A DNA stretch of 64,000 nt from Muscardinus avellanarius (GCA_963383645.1 OY726564.1:110320540-110384539), one strand, 5' to 3'; positions 35,769 to 46,555 are shown, numbered from the stretch's first letter. The notes: a model not told the origin generated them from the sequence alone. A program made the numbers and translations.

Positions 35769-35934
35769 AGCCAGGCATGGTGGCACACACCTATAATCCC
35801 AGTGCTTGGGAGGCTAAGACAGGAGTGCTGGTTCAAGGGCAGCCTCAGCAACTTAGTGAGACCCTGTTTCAAAATAAAAAATAAAATAGGGCTGAAGGAG
35901 TATCTTGCAAATAGAATACCCCTGAGTTCAGTCC

Positions 35935-35940
<6 letters not shown>
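35769..35940 (+). mobile_element. B1-ID SINE
   Basis: GCCAGGCATGGTGGCACACACC start; right half decayed (GGGCTGAAGGAGTATCTTGC). Confidence 0.85.

Positions 35941-35990
<50 letters not shown>
35941..35990 (+). repeat. (CA)n microsatellite at a SINE tail
   Basis: About 50 bases of pure CA. Confidence 0.95.
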
Positions 35991-35992
<2 letters not shown>

Positions 35993-36654
35993 CTACCTCT
36001 GGAGGTGACTGGCCATGACGGCAACTTGTTTCCAAATGATTCAAAGGGAGGGAAAAGTACTCTTTTATACTTACACTTATTCTATAAGAGTAATGTGTCC
36101 ATTTCAAAATAGCTTTGAAAAGAGGACACAAGTCTGGGAACTGAATGCTACTAACGAACTAAGCCTGGGCTCTGAGGCCTCCTTGGCCTTTCCACTCTAG
36201 GTCTCTGTGTTTGCTCCTGTCTCTGTGGAAACGTCTTACCCTGAGGAGGTGTGTGGACTTGTTCCCACTGCACTCAGGGCTCTGCTCAAGTACCATCTCC
36301 TCTGGCGGAACAGTCCTCCATCACTCTCCTTTCCCCTGCTGGAATAGATTAGTATTATTATTATTATTTGAATCTGCTTTAGACTGTTATGCTTAAAATA
36401 ACAAAGAGAAAGTCATGTGTAATAGACTCAGCATGGAGATCCTTCCATGACATAGATGCTGAAGCAAATTATAGCCTTGCTCATCCTTTACACATCAATA
36501 AAGAGTCTATTTCCAGACATAACAATACTTACTGGTTCAAAAACTATTTCCATGTTCACATTAAAGACTACTACTTTTATTAAAAACCTCTTGGAGATCT
36601 GGTGACATTTACTTGACTTGAAAGTCAAGTGCAAAGGGATGCTCCCTCTCACAC
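35991..36654. other. No recognisable gene; possible L2 trace near 36250-36330
   Basis: ACTCAGGGCTCTGCTCAAGTACCATCTCCTCTGG is L2-like. The rest is unremarkable; ATT triplets lie near 36351. Confidence 0.35.
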
Positions 36655-36735
36655 ACTGTATATCTGGATCTGAAGTTAGACCTGGCTTCAAATCTCAGCT
36701 CTACAATCGACTAGCTATGTGAGCAAACCCAGAAA
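36655..36735 (+). mobile_element. MIR fossil
   Basis: AGTTAGACCTGGCTTCAAATC and CGACTAGCTATGTGAGCAAAC are the diagnostic MIR core. Confidence 0.75.
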
Positions 36736-37259
36736 CTGCTCTCATTAAAATCACTGAAAGCTTTTCAATTAAATCTCATAGACATAGTCCACTTATCTGA
36801 CCACTTCAAATCATTTGATGCCAATGACCTTTCTTCCCCCACCCCCAGAAATGTTTTCTTTCTATATCGTCGCCTACCCCGGTCATTCACCTTTGCAGGC
36901 TCTTGCTTTGTGTCATGCTGTTCCCAGAGTTCTGAGCGGGACAGTCTTTTCTCCTCCCTGCATATTCTTTCTTGATGCTCTTATCCTCTGGCTTGTTCAA
37001 ATGTCCAACAAATAACTCAGCTCACAGCTGCCTAGGTAGCACCGGATCTATGCATGCAAATATCTATTTAGCATCACCATGTGAACTTTCCAGAGACTCT
37101 CCGGCAAGTGATGTCCACACAGAAACTTCTCACCTCCTTCTATTGCTTTCTGATGTTCCCTGAGCTAATGGAGGCCCAGTGATGCACAGGGACAGAATAT
37201 CTACTTCACAAACCCAAATTTCCCTTACTCCACCCTCACACTCACCCTTCCTTTTCTGA
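36736..37259. other. Unique-looking DNA
   Basis: A weak L2-like pattern at 36870-36990 (TCATGCTGTTCCCAGAGTTC). No gene. Confidence 0.35.
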
Positions 37260-37640
37260 TCAGTCACCAACCTGTCCCTACCTACTTTCTACATATCTCT
37301 CCCTTCATCTGCACAGCCATTATCCTAAGTCCTCATCTCCCTCCTGAATCACCTTCACAGCCTTCTCTCCATCACACCACATCCATCTGGCTCCTCCTTG
37401 TGCTTTATGCTGCAAATAGATGGATCTCTGGAAAACTCTAGTCTGCCCAGGTTACTTCCTTCTTTAAACTCTGGGTTTACTGCCCAGGGCCCATTACCAC
37501 TCTTTGCTTACCTCAACGGGCTCACCTCTAAATTCTTTCCTTTACAATCTGGATCATTGAATGGCTTACTAGTGGCTCTACTTCCTGGCCTTTGGACACA
37601 CACTTCTCATTATGTAGAATGTGATTCTTCCTTTTTCACT
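37260..37640 (-). mobile_element. L2 fossil
   Basis: CTCATCTCCCTCCTGAATCACC, CAGGTTACTTCCTTCTTTAAAC, CTGGATCATTGAATGGCTTAC. The 103-codon plus frame here (37398-37709) is not supported. Confidence 0.4.
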
Positions 37641-37957
37641 CCAATATTTCCTAATTGTATTTCAACTTTTCTTCAATATAATTACTTCCAGCAAAAACTA
37701 GAAACATAAGATGGACTAAAGGAGTGAAGAGGAGATAGGAATATGGACAAAAGCATGGAATCATAAAGACAGCAGAGTTTCATTTTGCAATTAAAGGAAG
37801 TCATGAGAGGTCAGAGAGGCACTGTCTTTATAAGATGGGGCAAATGGGTACTTGTCAAGTTTAGTGGGAAGGTGTCTACAAAAAGAGGAGAAGGGGGATA
37901 ACTTATGACTGATGGACTGAGCTCTATGACAACAAGAACCAATAAGCACGGGGTTGA

Positions 37958-38305
37958 GGGACTGGGGCTCTAGGTCAGGGACACAGAGCTTGCCTAGTGT
38001 GCCCAAGGTCATGGGTTCCACCCCTAACACCACTAAAAGTAAAATAAAATAGAGTGGGGATGACAAAAGAACGTACCTTGTCAGATCATTTTTTTAAAGG
38101 AAGAAGCATACAATCCTTGAGCTTTAGTTCAAATAATATTATGTCCATATCTCACTAACATATATGAGGAGGGAGGAGAGGGATGCCAGGTGAGATGCAG
38201 TGGGAAGCACACCAAGTGCTGTGTGCATGTATTTATGTATCATTCTGAAACTCCTATGATGTATCATTACAATGCATCAATAAAAGTATATTTAAAAAAA
38301 GAAAA
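37958..38305 (+). mobile_element. ID monomer and L1 3'-end fragment
   Basis: 37958-38033 is an ID-like tRNA-Ala-derived monomer without a B1 half (CTTGCCTAGTGTGCCCAAGG, GGTTCCACCCCTAACACC). 38120-38305 is an L1 3' UTR (GTGCTGTGTGCATGTATTTA, ATTACAATGCATCAATAAAAG). Confidence 0.6.
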
Positions 38306-38394
38306 GGGGGGGGGGCAGCAACCACACAGGGTTAAGCCTACATGGGAATAGAAGCATTTTCCATGGGGACTACAGAATCAAGAATGGATGGAGG

Positions 38395-39188
38395 ACTTCC
38401 GGGAAGATGGCGACCGAGAAAAGCGGGGCTTAAGAGTCCCGCTAACAACCAATCTCCATTACCACAAAAAGAGCGCCTTTCATAGCCAGAAAACACCATC
38501 ACCAGAAAAACAAAAAAAACCACCAGGCTCCAGAGAGAAAGCGGACTGATAACAGAGCTCAGGGCCACAGAGGAGACACACGCGCCCGAGGACGCGGCAG
38601 CAGCGCCATACTGCCGGCAGCAGCGGCGAACTCAACGGACGGCTACAGCAAGCCAGGTGAGCCGCTGCGGAACAGCCAGGCGGGATCTTTCGGCGCAGAC
38701 AGCATTTAAAGCTCCCAGTGGCTGAGCTCAGCACACGCTGCAGGGATTCAGAGTGGAAAACAAAACCAGAGAAGAAAAAATACGCCAGCCTCATGGCCGA
38801 GGGCGTGGCAGAGGCGCCATATTGCCACCGGCGGCGGCGGCAGCAGCAGTGAATTCACTGAGTCCAGTACAGCTACATCTGCGTACTCAAGAACAGTGAG
38901 TCAAATTGCGGGCCACAGAGGAGAAATCGCAGTATTGTGCCTCCTGGGACTTGACCCAGTGAGGGAGTGGTGGTGGCAGAGATATCACACCATAGGAGAA
39001 CGTGCAACCTGGCACCCCCCATAGTTTAAAGCAGCCTCTATCGACTCTCTGGGTCGGAGACTCTGTGATACAACACAGTAAAGAAGTAGTGGGGTCTGAG
39101 ATAATACAGACTCGAGATCCAGAGCACCTTAAGTGAAGCCATAGTGACCCAAGGGAAGAACCCAGAGAAGGCACAAACCTCCGAAATC
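38395..39188 (+). promoter_or_regulatory. 5' UTR / internal promoter region of the ORF1-only element
   Basis: Begins ACTTCCGG (38395-38402), the reverse complement of the consensus ETS site, followed directly by AAGATGGCGACC (38404-38415), a YY1-type site like the one at the start of human L1. Two GC-rich blocks, at about 38575-38660 and 38795-38885, share a GGCAGNNGCGCCATAYTGCC core followed by GGCAGCAGC and a GTGAATTCA/CGAACTCA segment; CGCCATATT is a YY1 core on the other strand. The blocks look like diverged repeated promoter modules. The region is much more GC-rich than its surroundings. Confidence 0.6.
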
Positions 39189-40106
39189 ATGGGAAAGAGG
39201 AATAACACTGGAGTAATGAATGTGCACAACCCCACAACATCAGAACCTGATAAAACAGAAAATCAGAGATTTCTAGAAGATCAAATCAGGAAAATAACTG
39301 TAGAAATAATAGAGGTGCTTCGAAAAGAACTCAGAGAGAGCCAAAAAGAGATAAAGGATGCAATTAATGAAGTAAAGGCCTCAATTCAAAGCACAAACAA
39401 CCGATTAGACCACATGGAGAACAGAATCTCGCTCTTAGAAGATGAGCAATCCAAAAATGAATGCATAGTTTCTAATCTAGAAAAAAATTTCCAACAGCAG
39501 GAATCTGACATTGAAGAAATATGGGCCCATCTTAAGAGAGCTAACCTAAGAATAATTGGAATAGAGGAGGGAAAAGAAAGTGATACCAAAGGGATCAACA
39601 ATCTCTTCAAGGAAGTAATAGCAGAAAATTTTCCAAATATAGAGCAAGAGGTTGATACACAGATCCAGGAAACTTATAGAACTCCCTTTAGACAGGATCG
39701 GAGCAGAGGATCCCCACGCCATATAATTGTCAAAATGACCAATGTGGAAGCCAAGCAGAGAATCTTAAAGGCAACAAAAACAAAGGGCCAACTGACATTC
39801 AGAGGCAAACCAATTAGAATCACTCCAGACTTCCCAAACCAAGTCATGAGAGCCAGAAGGGCTTGGAGTAACATATTCCAAACTCTGAAAGAAAACAACT
39901 TCCAGCCAAAAATTTCCTATCCAGCAAAACTTTCTATCAAATTAGATGGAGAAATAAGAAGCTTCCATGACAAAGAGAAACTGAAGGAATTTATGTCTTC
40001 AAAACCAGCGCTAGAGAAAATACTCAAAGAGATTAACTACAAAGAAGAAATAGGTAACACTCACCAGAACCAGAGAAACAAGAGTTTCCATCCAACAGAC
40101 AACTAA
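39189..40106 (+). CDS. L1 ORF1 protein (RNA-binding chaperone), intact
   Basis: ORF1p trimerises, binds L1 RNA and acts as a nucleic-acid chaperone in the ribonucleoprotein. The 305-residue frame from ATG 39189 (MGKRNN, resembling the usual MGKKQN-type start) is preferred over the in-frame ATG at 39144, which would add 15 residues. Visible: a heptad-rich coiled coil at about 30-120 (KITVEIIEVLRKELRES, NRLDHMENRISLLEDE), an RRM-like domain starting NLRIIGIEEG, the conserved RTPFRQDRSRGSPRHIIVKM stretch, and a C-terminal domain with FRGKPIRITPDFP, NFQPKISYPAKLSIKLDGE and KEFMSSKPALEKILKE. There are no stops or frameshifts. Length is slightly shorter than human ORF1p (338). Confidence 0.9.
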   Translation: MGKRNNTGVMNVHNPTTSEPDKTENQRFLEDQIRKITVEIIEVLRKELRESQKEIKDAINEVKASIQSTNNRLDHMENRISLLEDEQSKNECIVSNLEKNFQQQESDIEEIWAHLKRANLRIIGIEEGKESDTKGINNLFKEVIAENFPNIEQEVDTQIQETYRTPFRQDRSRGSPRHIIVKMTNVEAKQRILKATKTKGQLTFRGKPIRITPDFPNQVMRARRAWSNIFQTLKENNFQPKISYPAKLSIKLDGEIRSFHDKEKLKEFMSSKPALEKILKEINYKEEIGNTHQNQRNKSFHPTDN

Positions 40107-40269
40107 GATTGGTTATCTGTGGAGATTCATTATTTATGTTAGTTTTTTACCTATCTCTAAGTTGTATTGTTTGCCTTTATTGTTGTTAATTTTTAGGATT
40201 TCTAGTTGGAATATTAATATACCTTCAGATATAGCATTTGGAAATATTTTATCCAATTCTATTAGTAAC

Positions 40270-40820
40270 TTTTAACTCTGTTTACATTGTCTTTGGATAT
40301 ACAATATTTTTTTATTTTTTAGGGAGTTTGTATATTCTTCTGTTGCCTGTGCCATTGAAATCATATCCAAGAAATCACTGCCAATTTCAATGTTGTGAGG
40401 TTTTATGACCCAGATTTTCTCCTAAAAGTTTATAGTCTTAAGATTTATATTTAGGTCTTTTATCTATTTTGAGTTAATACTTGTATGTGGGATTAGGTAA
40501 GGGTCCAATTTTATTCTTTTCCATGTAATTATTATTTTTCAACAATATTTAGTTAAAAGATTATTATTTCCACCACCAAATGTCCGTGGAAACCTTGTCA
40601 AAAATAACTTGACAATATAGGGAAGAATTTAGCTCTAGGCTTGTATTTAACTCCAATGGTCTATATATCTGCCTTTAGAACAGTACTACACTGTTTCAAT
40701 TATTGTAGCTTTATATGGTTTGAAATCAGAAAATATATATCTGCTAGCTTTGTTCTTTTTCAAGATCGTTTTGGGTATCTAGAATTCATACTCCATATTA
40801 GGATAGATTTTTTTCTGAAA
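40270..40820 (-). mobile_element. Antisense L1 ORF2-like fragment inside the ORF1-only element
   Basis: Reads on the + strand as the reverse complement of older mammalian L1 ORF2: TTTTGAGTTAATACTTGTAT, AAGGGTCCAATTTTATTC, GGTCTATATATCTGCCTTTA, TTTCAAGATCGTTTTGGG. These match the familiar antisense L1 pattern. It lies where ORF2 would follow ORF1. It is more diverged than ORF1. Confidence 0.7.
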
Positions 40821-41153
40821 AATAAATATATAAATATATGATAGTTTCACCTAAAAAAACAGAAAAAATATGCTCTAGTAAGAAAGAAAGCAAAAAGAAA
40901 TATTGAAATGCTATCTTTAAATCATCAAACGCTTGGTATCAGACAAATGAAACTGTTATGTGAGATTATCATTTTTAATTTTGGATAAATTGCTATAATA
41001 CTAGATGTCAACCACTAAGCCAAGCATGGGAAGGAGGGATGGGGAGAGAATGGGGTGGGGATCGGGTGGGGGCTGACTGGGCGATGTGTGCATGTATGTC
41101 TACAAAAGTTTGTATCCCACAGTGATGTATGAATACAGTGCACCAATAAAATA

Positions 41154-41190
<37 letters not shown>

Positions 41191-41216
41191 ATGGATGGAG
41201 GCAGATACAGATAGTT

Positions 41217-41297
41217 CTCCTCCTCCTCCTCCTCCTCCTCCTCCTCTTCTTCTTCCTCCTCTTCCTCCTTCTCCTCCTCTTCCTCCTCCTCCTCCTT
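41217..41297 (+). repeat. (CCT/CTT)n tract at a SINE tail
   Basis: About 80 bases of TCC/TTC triplets on the tail side of the inverted SINE that follows. Confidence 0.95.
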
Positions 41298-41493
41298 TTT
41301 GCAGTACTGGGGATTGGACCCAGGTGCACTCTATCTCCAAGCTACAACTCAGGCCTATTTTTTTATTTTGAAACAAGATCTTACTAATTTGGGGAGGGCC
41401 TCATTAAGTAGCTGAGGCTGGCTGTACACCTGAGATCCTCCTGTTTCAGCCTTCCAAGTAACGGAATTACAAAGCATATGCCACCATGCCAGG
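41298..41493 (-). mobile_element. B1-ID SINE
   Basis: TTTTTGCAGTACTGGGGATTGG start. GATACAGATAGTT / GATACAGGTAGTT flank SINE plus triplet tract. Confidence 0.85.
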
Positions 41494-41620
41494 GAGATAC
41501 AGGTAGTTTTTCTATGTGGGGTAGCAAGAAGTTGAGGGAGCGCCCATCTGACAACTTGTTTTCACAATACGTAAACTGTATATCAGTAAACCTCAATTTC
41601 TTTAAAAAGAAAAGTTATAC

Positions 41621-41736
41621 GCCGAGCGTGGTCGTGCACGCTCATAATCCCCACACTTGGGAGGCGGAGACAGGAGGATCGCCCTGGTTCGGAGCCAGCC
41701 TCGCTGGCTTAAGAGACCCTGTTTACAAATTAAAAA

Positions 41737-41813
<77 letters not shown>

Positions 41814-41878
41814 AGGTCTGGGAGTGTAGCCCAGAGATAGAAGGGCTTCCAGGAACCCCAGTGTCACCAAAAAAAAAA
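41621..41878 (+). mobile_element. B1-ID SINE (short variant) with a microsatellite in its linker
   Basis: Left half to GAGACCCTGTTTACAAATT, then A13(AT)n(AC)n at about 41731-41811, then the right half AATAGGTCTGGGAGTGTAGCCC. AAAAGTTAT flanks both sides. Confidence 0.9.
41744..41811 (+). repeat. (AT)n(AC)n inside a SINE linker
   Basis: Expanded between the B1 and ID halves, not at the 3' tail. Confidence 0.95.
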
Positions 41879-41884
41879 AGTTAT

Positions 41885-42508
41885 TACATAACACCATTTG
41901 TCAATAGTATTAGTTGACCCAGTTATACCCATCTTTGATATCTTTCCAAAAGAAAGTAAAACACCATAGAGATACATATATGTCTATGTTTATTGCAGCA
42001 CAATTCACAATAGCTGGGGGTGGGGGTTGACATAATAATGAAATTATGAAAACAACTCAGGTATCTGTCTACAGATAAATAGATAAAGAAAGGATAGGAA
42101 TTCTACTCAACCATAAAAAACAAAATTATATCATCTTCAGGAAAATTGATGGAACTAGAAAATGTTATGCTAAGTGAGATCAACCGGTCTCAGAAGACAA
42201 AGAAAATAGGAAACATATGGGACTTTAAATGTTATGGAAAGAGACCTACAGAGTAGGTGAAGGGGATTGGGAGAGGGAATTATGGAGGGTAACAGTGAGG
42301 ATTGAGGGGGGAAACACTTTAAATAATCCTATGGCAATATATGAAGGTATCACCACCAATTTTACTAATGTGTTCAGGGATGGAGGAGAGGGAAGTCAGG
42401 TAGATAGAAGGAAGAACACCAAGAACTGTGTGCATTTATGTTTTATCAAATCAAACCTCATTATGATGTGTAATTGCAATGTGCTAATAAAATAATTTTA
42501 AAAAATAA
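41885..42508 (+). mobile_element. L1 3' end, 5'-truncated
   Basis: CCCATCTTTGATATCTTTCC, TTGCAGCACAATTCACAATAG, GGAACTAGAAAATGTTATGC, CAAGAACTGTGTGCATTTAT, GCAATGTGCTAATAAAATAA: the L1 ORF2 end and 3' UTR in order. Confidence 0.85.
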
Positions 42509-42509
42509 A

Positions 42510-42713
42510 TACATAGCTGGGTGTGGTGACACACACTTATAATCCCAGCATTTGGGAGGCTGAGATCAGAGGATCGTCGTTTGAGGAAAGCCTCAGCAAC
42601 TCAGTGAGACTCTGTTTCAAAATAAAGAATAAAAAAATTGGGCTTGTAGTGTAGCTTGGAGATAGAATGCCCCTGGATTCCATCCCCAGTACTGCAAAAA
42701 AAAAAAAAAAAGA
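42510..42713 (+). mobile_element. B1-ID SINE at an L1 tail
   Basis: AGCTGGGTGTGGTGACACACAC start; tail of about 16 A. Confidence 0.9.
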
Positions 42714-43009
42714 AAAAAGTAAAAACACAAAATAAATATCAGTGCCCTGGTTGGTATGTGCAATAAGCAAATCACCCTCCCTCATCTCAGTCCTGTCCCT
42801 GGGTAGCTTTCTTGCCATTGAGGCCACTTTACGGATGTTTCACTTCCCAGCCATCTCTGGAATTCCCCAGGCAGTTCAAGTGGGTGTTAGGTACAAACAC
42901 AAACATATAAATCCTAACCACATATGAAATGCTCTTTGATTTAACAGAATGGAAGGAAACTTGATTTCTCTTGCCATAATCTGCTTGCCTCACATCTTCC
43001 AGTGCTCCC

Positions 43010-43060
<51 letters not shown>

Positions 43061-43410
43061 TACACAGGTACATAAATCCCCTTTTCTCTTCAGTTGTTTT
43101 CTGCACTTTCTCATCACCTTATCCTCACTTCCTCGGAGGTACATTGCAGTATTGTAGCCCCGTTAAGATAATTCTCATCCTACAGAAAGAGGAAAATGGA
43201 GTGGGATGGTAGGCTTGTCTCAGGTAGATGGGTGGCAAGTCCTCTCAGAAACCATTCTCCTTTGGATCTTCATGTGGGCCTGATGGTTTTTGCCATCCTG
43301 TTTGGGATTTGCCAGAGCCAGCCAGCAAAAGTATGTGTTCAGAAGAGAGGCGTGAGGATGAAGAATTCAACTCTTAAGAATTTGATTCCAAGAATTTTTT
43401 AAATTCTAAC
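42714..43410. other. Unique-looking DNA with a (CA)n run
   Basis: CA run at 43014-43059 with CACGCA ends, not at a SINE tail. The 87- and 68-codon plus frames around it are unsupported. Confidence 0.45.
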
Positions 43411-43430
43411 GTGGGGGGACCGCCAGCCTA

Positions 43431-43531
43431 CTATCTCTACTGGCCGACCCCTGCTCCTGGGTCAATATCTCTACTGGTCGACAACAGATTCTGGGTTGAT
43501 ATTCTCTATTGGGCCGACTCTGGGTTTATTT
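43431..43531 (+). repeat. Three degenerate ~34-bp tandem units
   Basis: Each unit reads approximately TATCTCTACTGGNCGAC...CTGGGTNNA: starts near 43432, 43466 and 43500. Not a SINE or L1. On the minus strand GAAATAAACCCAGAGTCGG just beside it would fit the R/U5 region of an LTR, but no boundary is seen. Confidence 0.7.
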
Positions 43532-43549
43532 CACTAGAGGTATTTACAC

Positions 43550-43661
43550 AGTTACAGGTCAATCAATATCCTCGTGCTATCACCACCAGAATACAATAAA
43601 GACCAATCCAAAGCACATACATTACAGACAGGTTAATCAGTACCCTCGTGCCATCACTACC
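43550..43661 (+). repeat. Pair of ~34-bp direct repeats 74 bp apart
   Basis: ACAGGTCAATCAATATCCTC... (43554) and ACAGGTTAATCAGTACCCTC... (43628) share most positions through CATCACTACC. Confidence 0.7.
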
Positions 43662-44675
43662 TAATCTTTTCCCAGACCTTTTACCTTGAACTTTCCATGA
43701 CCCCAAACCTTGTTGACTCTGGGCAAAGGACAGTCAGCTGAATCAGAAACATTCTTTTAGGGGAAAACCTTAATGGCTTCCATAGGAATTATATCTTTTA
43801 TTGAGGAAATGCCATAGAGCAGACACTAAGGCGCATTATTACTATTATTACTATTGTCCTAGGCCCAGAGTGGTTGAATAACTTTCCATGTCGCACACAG
43901 CCCGTTACTTGCAGGCCTGAGAACTGAAGCCAGATCTTTCTAACTTTAAGAGGGAGTCTCTCTCCTGGTTCTTGACTTTCAAATTCAATCCGCAAAAGTC
44001 ATCAGACATCCAAGAGACTTTGAGCAAAAGTAATAGTCTTTAGTATTAAGGTGAAAATAGTTTCCAAACCAGCAAATGTCATTATATCTGGAAATAGAAT
44101 ATTTATTGACATTTAAGGATGAGTAAGGCTACAAACTGTTTCAGGATCTATGTCATGGAGAGATCTTAATGTTGGGCCAGTTACACACGAATTTCTTTTT
44201 CTTGTTTCAAATGCAATGGTCCAAAACAGATTCACATAAAATTTTATTTTCTAAAAATAAGATATAAAATACCAAATGTATTTACAAAATATTTTTAAAT
44301 TATCTACTTAGATAAGTTGAATAATTACATAACATCCCTGACTGATCTGTTTTTAAAATCAACTCTTACTTCTAAATATAAATTCACTAAATTTGTGAAT
44401 TGTAAATAAATTTCAAGAAAAAGTTTTTGTAGTTTAATTAAATAGGATACCTTAGAGGATTTATTTTTTAATCATTCAGTGGCAATAAATTTAGGCAGAT
44501 AATATGTTCCATAAAGTCACAAAGTCTGGTGCTACTGACTCCTGATTTCTCTAAATAGATGAGTGTAAATCTCATTTCCTCTGAGAAGACAGCTTGTCTT
44601 TGACATCTATGATTATGTCCGTCTTCAGTATTTTATAAGAATCTCTGAACTGCTTCTGTCTCCAAGGCAGAAGAG
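43662..44675. other. No recognisable feature
   Basis: AT-rich, unique-looking; a TTATTAC triplet patch near 43838. Confidence 0.4.
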
Positions 44676-44871
44676 TAACCAGGTGTTGTGGCACATGTTT
44701 GTAATCCTAGTCTTTGGGAAGCTAAGCCTGGAGTATTGCAGGCTCAAAGACAGACTCAGCAATTTAATGAGGCTCTCAGCAACCTAGTGAGACCCTGTAT
44801 CCAAATAGGAAATAAAATCTGTCTGGGGATGTAGTTTGGAGGTAGAATGGCTCTGGGTTCAATTCCCAGTA

Positions 44872-44872
<1 letters not shown>
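44676..44872 (+). mobile_element. B1-ID SINE
   Basis: ACCAGGTGTTGTGGCACATG start; GTCTGGGGATGTAGTTTGGAGG right half. Confidence 0.85.

Positions 44873-44916
<44 letters not shown>
44873..44916 (+). repeat. (CA)n microsatellite at a SINE tail
   Basis: About 44 bases of CA. Confidence 0.95.
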
Positions 44917-44918
<2 letters not shown>

Positions 44919-45468
44919 TAAAATAGTTCTCAGGTTTTCCAGTAACCTTCCCCCTAAAGCAACAACGACCAAACAAACAAAACAACAACTTATAAACAAG
45001 AATTTTCGAACTTAAGATGCTTTTTTGCATTAAATGTAACCCTTACCAGGAGTTGCTAAGTCATCTCATAAATGCTATCTAATATAATAAATATTTCAAA
45101 GACCAAATGCTTCTAGTGCCTCTAAATGTGATATACTCTGTTTTAAAGGTAAAATGCATTCAAAGTGATCATTTAGATATCAAGACATGTGACCCATTAA
45201 GCCTTTAAGACCAGTCACTATTTCAATTCATTTTACTTCAAGAACTATTTCTGGAACATTGTATACATAATCTACACCTCTTTCTTCCCTTCCAATGTAG
45301 AGAAGAAAGGAAAAAGTCCCTTTATACCAATCATAGCTCATAATCCCACATACAAAATTTGAAATTGCAAGAATGCTGATTATTGAGAATAAATAAACCA
45401 AGTCTCTTTTCACTTCAAATGTCAGAAACCCAACTCAAATGAACTTAAATTTAAAAAATAATTTTAAG
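44917..45468. other. No recognisable feature
   Basis: AT-rich unique-looking DNA. Confidence 0.4.
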
Positions 45469-45657
45469 AGCTGGGTGTGGTAGTGTACACCTATAATCCC
45501 AGTACTTAAAAGGCTTAAACAGGAGGATTGCATGTTTGCAGCAGGCTTAGACAACTTAGTGAAATCCTGTTTCAAAATAAAAAGCAGAAATAAAATAGGG
45601 CTAGGGTGTAGGTCAGAGGTAGAATCCTTCTGGGTTCAATCTCCAGTTCCACAAAAA
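45469..45657 (+). mobile_element. B1-ID SINE
   Basis: GAGCTGGGTGTGGTAGTGTAC start; GGGCTAGGGTGTAGGTCAGAGG right half. Confidence 0.85.
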
Positions 45658-46146
45658 AGAGATAAGTTTTAAAGGATCTATTGGCTGTGTACCAGAAAAG
45701 TCTAGGAATAGAATGAATTTTAGACATCAAAGACCCCACAGAATAGAAAAAGATGGTGCCCCCAAAAGATAGCTATTGGGTAAAAAAATAATAATAATAA
45801 GATGCGTGCATTACAGAAAGAAATGGAAACAACTCTATTATAGAAATAAAATATGTAATTTAAAATTTTCTCCAATGTATGTATATGCATGCTATCATGT
45901 GTGTGTGAATTCTATCAAATATTCAAGGAAGAAAGAATAGTAATTTTACATAAAATAAAAGTGAAAACATATCAATGTGTTTTATGAGGACTGATAACTG
46001 AAAACTGAAAGTGCATTTTAAAAAACGAAAATTTACAGGCCAATACATTTTTATAATCACAGATTCAAAAATCCTAAACAATATACCAGTCAATGGAACC
46101 CAACAACAGAGAACAAAGATAACCATGATCAAGGAGGATTTATAAA

Positions 46147-46354
46147 GCCGTGCATGGGGGTGCACGCTTGTAATCCCAGCATTCGGGAGGCTGAGACTGG
46201 AGGATTGCAGTTCACGGACAGCCTCAGCTACTTAGTGAGGCCCTCTGCAACTTAGTGAGACCCTGTTTCAAAATAAAGAATAAAAAATAGGGCAGGGGGT
46301 ATATCTCGGAGGTCAAATGCCTCTGGGTTTCATCCCCAGACCCAAAAAAAAGAG
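46147..46354 (+). mobile_element. B1-ID SINE inside old L1
   Basis: GCCGTGCATGGGGGTGCACGC start; like 17554-17761 it ends CATCCCCAGACCC, a small shared variant. Confidence 0.9.
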
Positions 46355-46555
46355 AAGGGTTTATATTCAAAATGCACAGCTGAGTCAACATAAGAAAATC
46401 AGTCGATGCAATTCACCACATTTTCAGAAAAAGACAGGAAAAATACCTATCATCTCAGTGTGAAGAATGTACACTTAACAAAATTTAATACCTTTTCCTG
46501 CTAAAAAATTTAGAAACTAGTAACTGAAAATTATCATCTTTGTTGTTTTGTTATG

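Larger units (their letters stand above)
38395..41187 (+). mobile_element. ORF1-only L1 derivative (HAL1-like), flanked by target-site duplication
   Basis: Flanked by AGAATGGATGGAGG on both sides (38381-38394 and 41188-41201), so the 2.8-kb block looks like one retrotransposed unit. Order: GC-rich 5' region (38395-39188), intact ORF1 (39189-40106), T-rich antisense L1-like sequence (about 40270-40820), then a sense 3' end (ACAGTGCACCAATAAAATAAAATT) with an A-tract of about 27. ORF2 (endonuclease and RT) is entirely absent. A 59-bp copy of the same 3' end sits at 11248-11306, showing this tail has been mobilised more than once. Known HAL1 elements are L1 derivatives with ORF1 only and depend on L1 RT in trans. 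An alternative is a standard L1 with an internal rearrangement. Confidence 0.75.
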
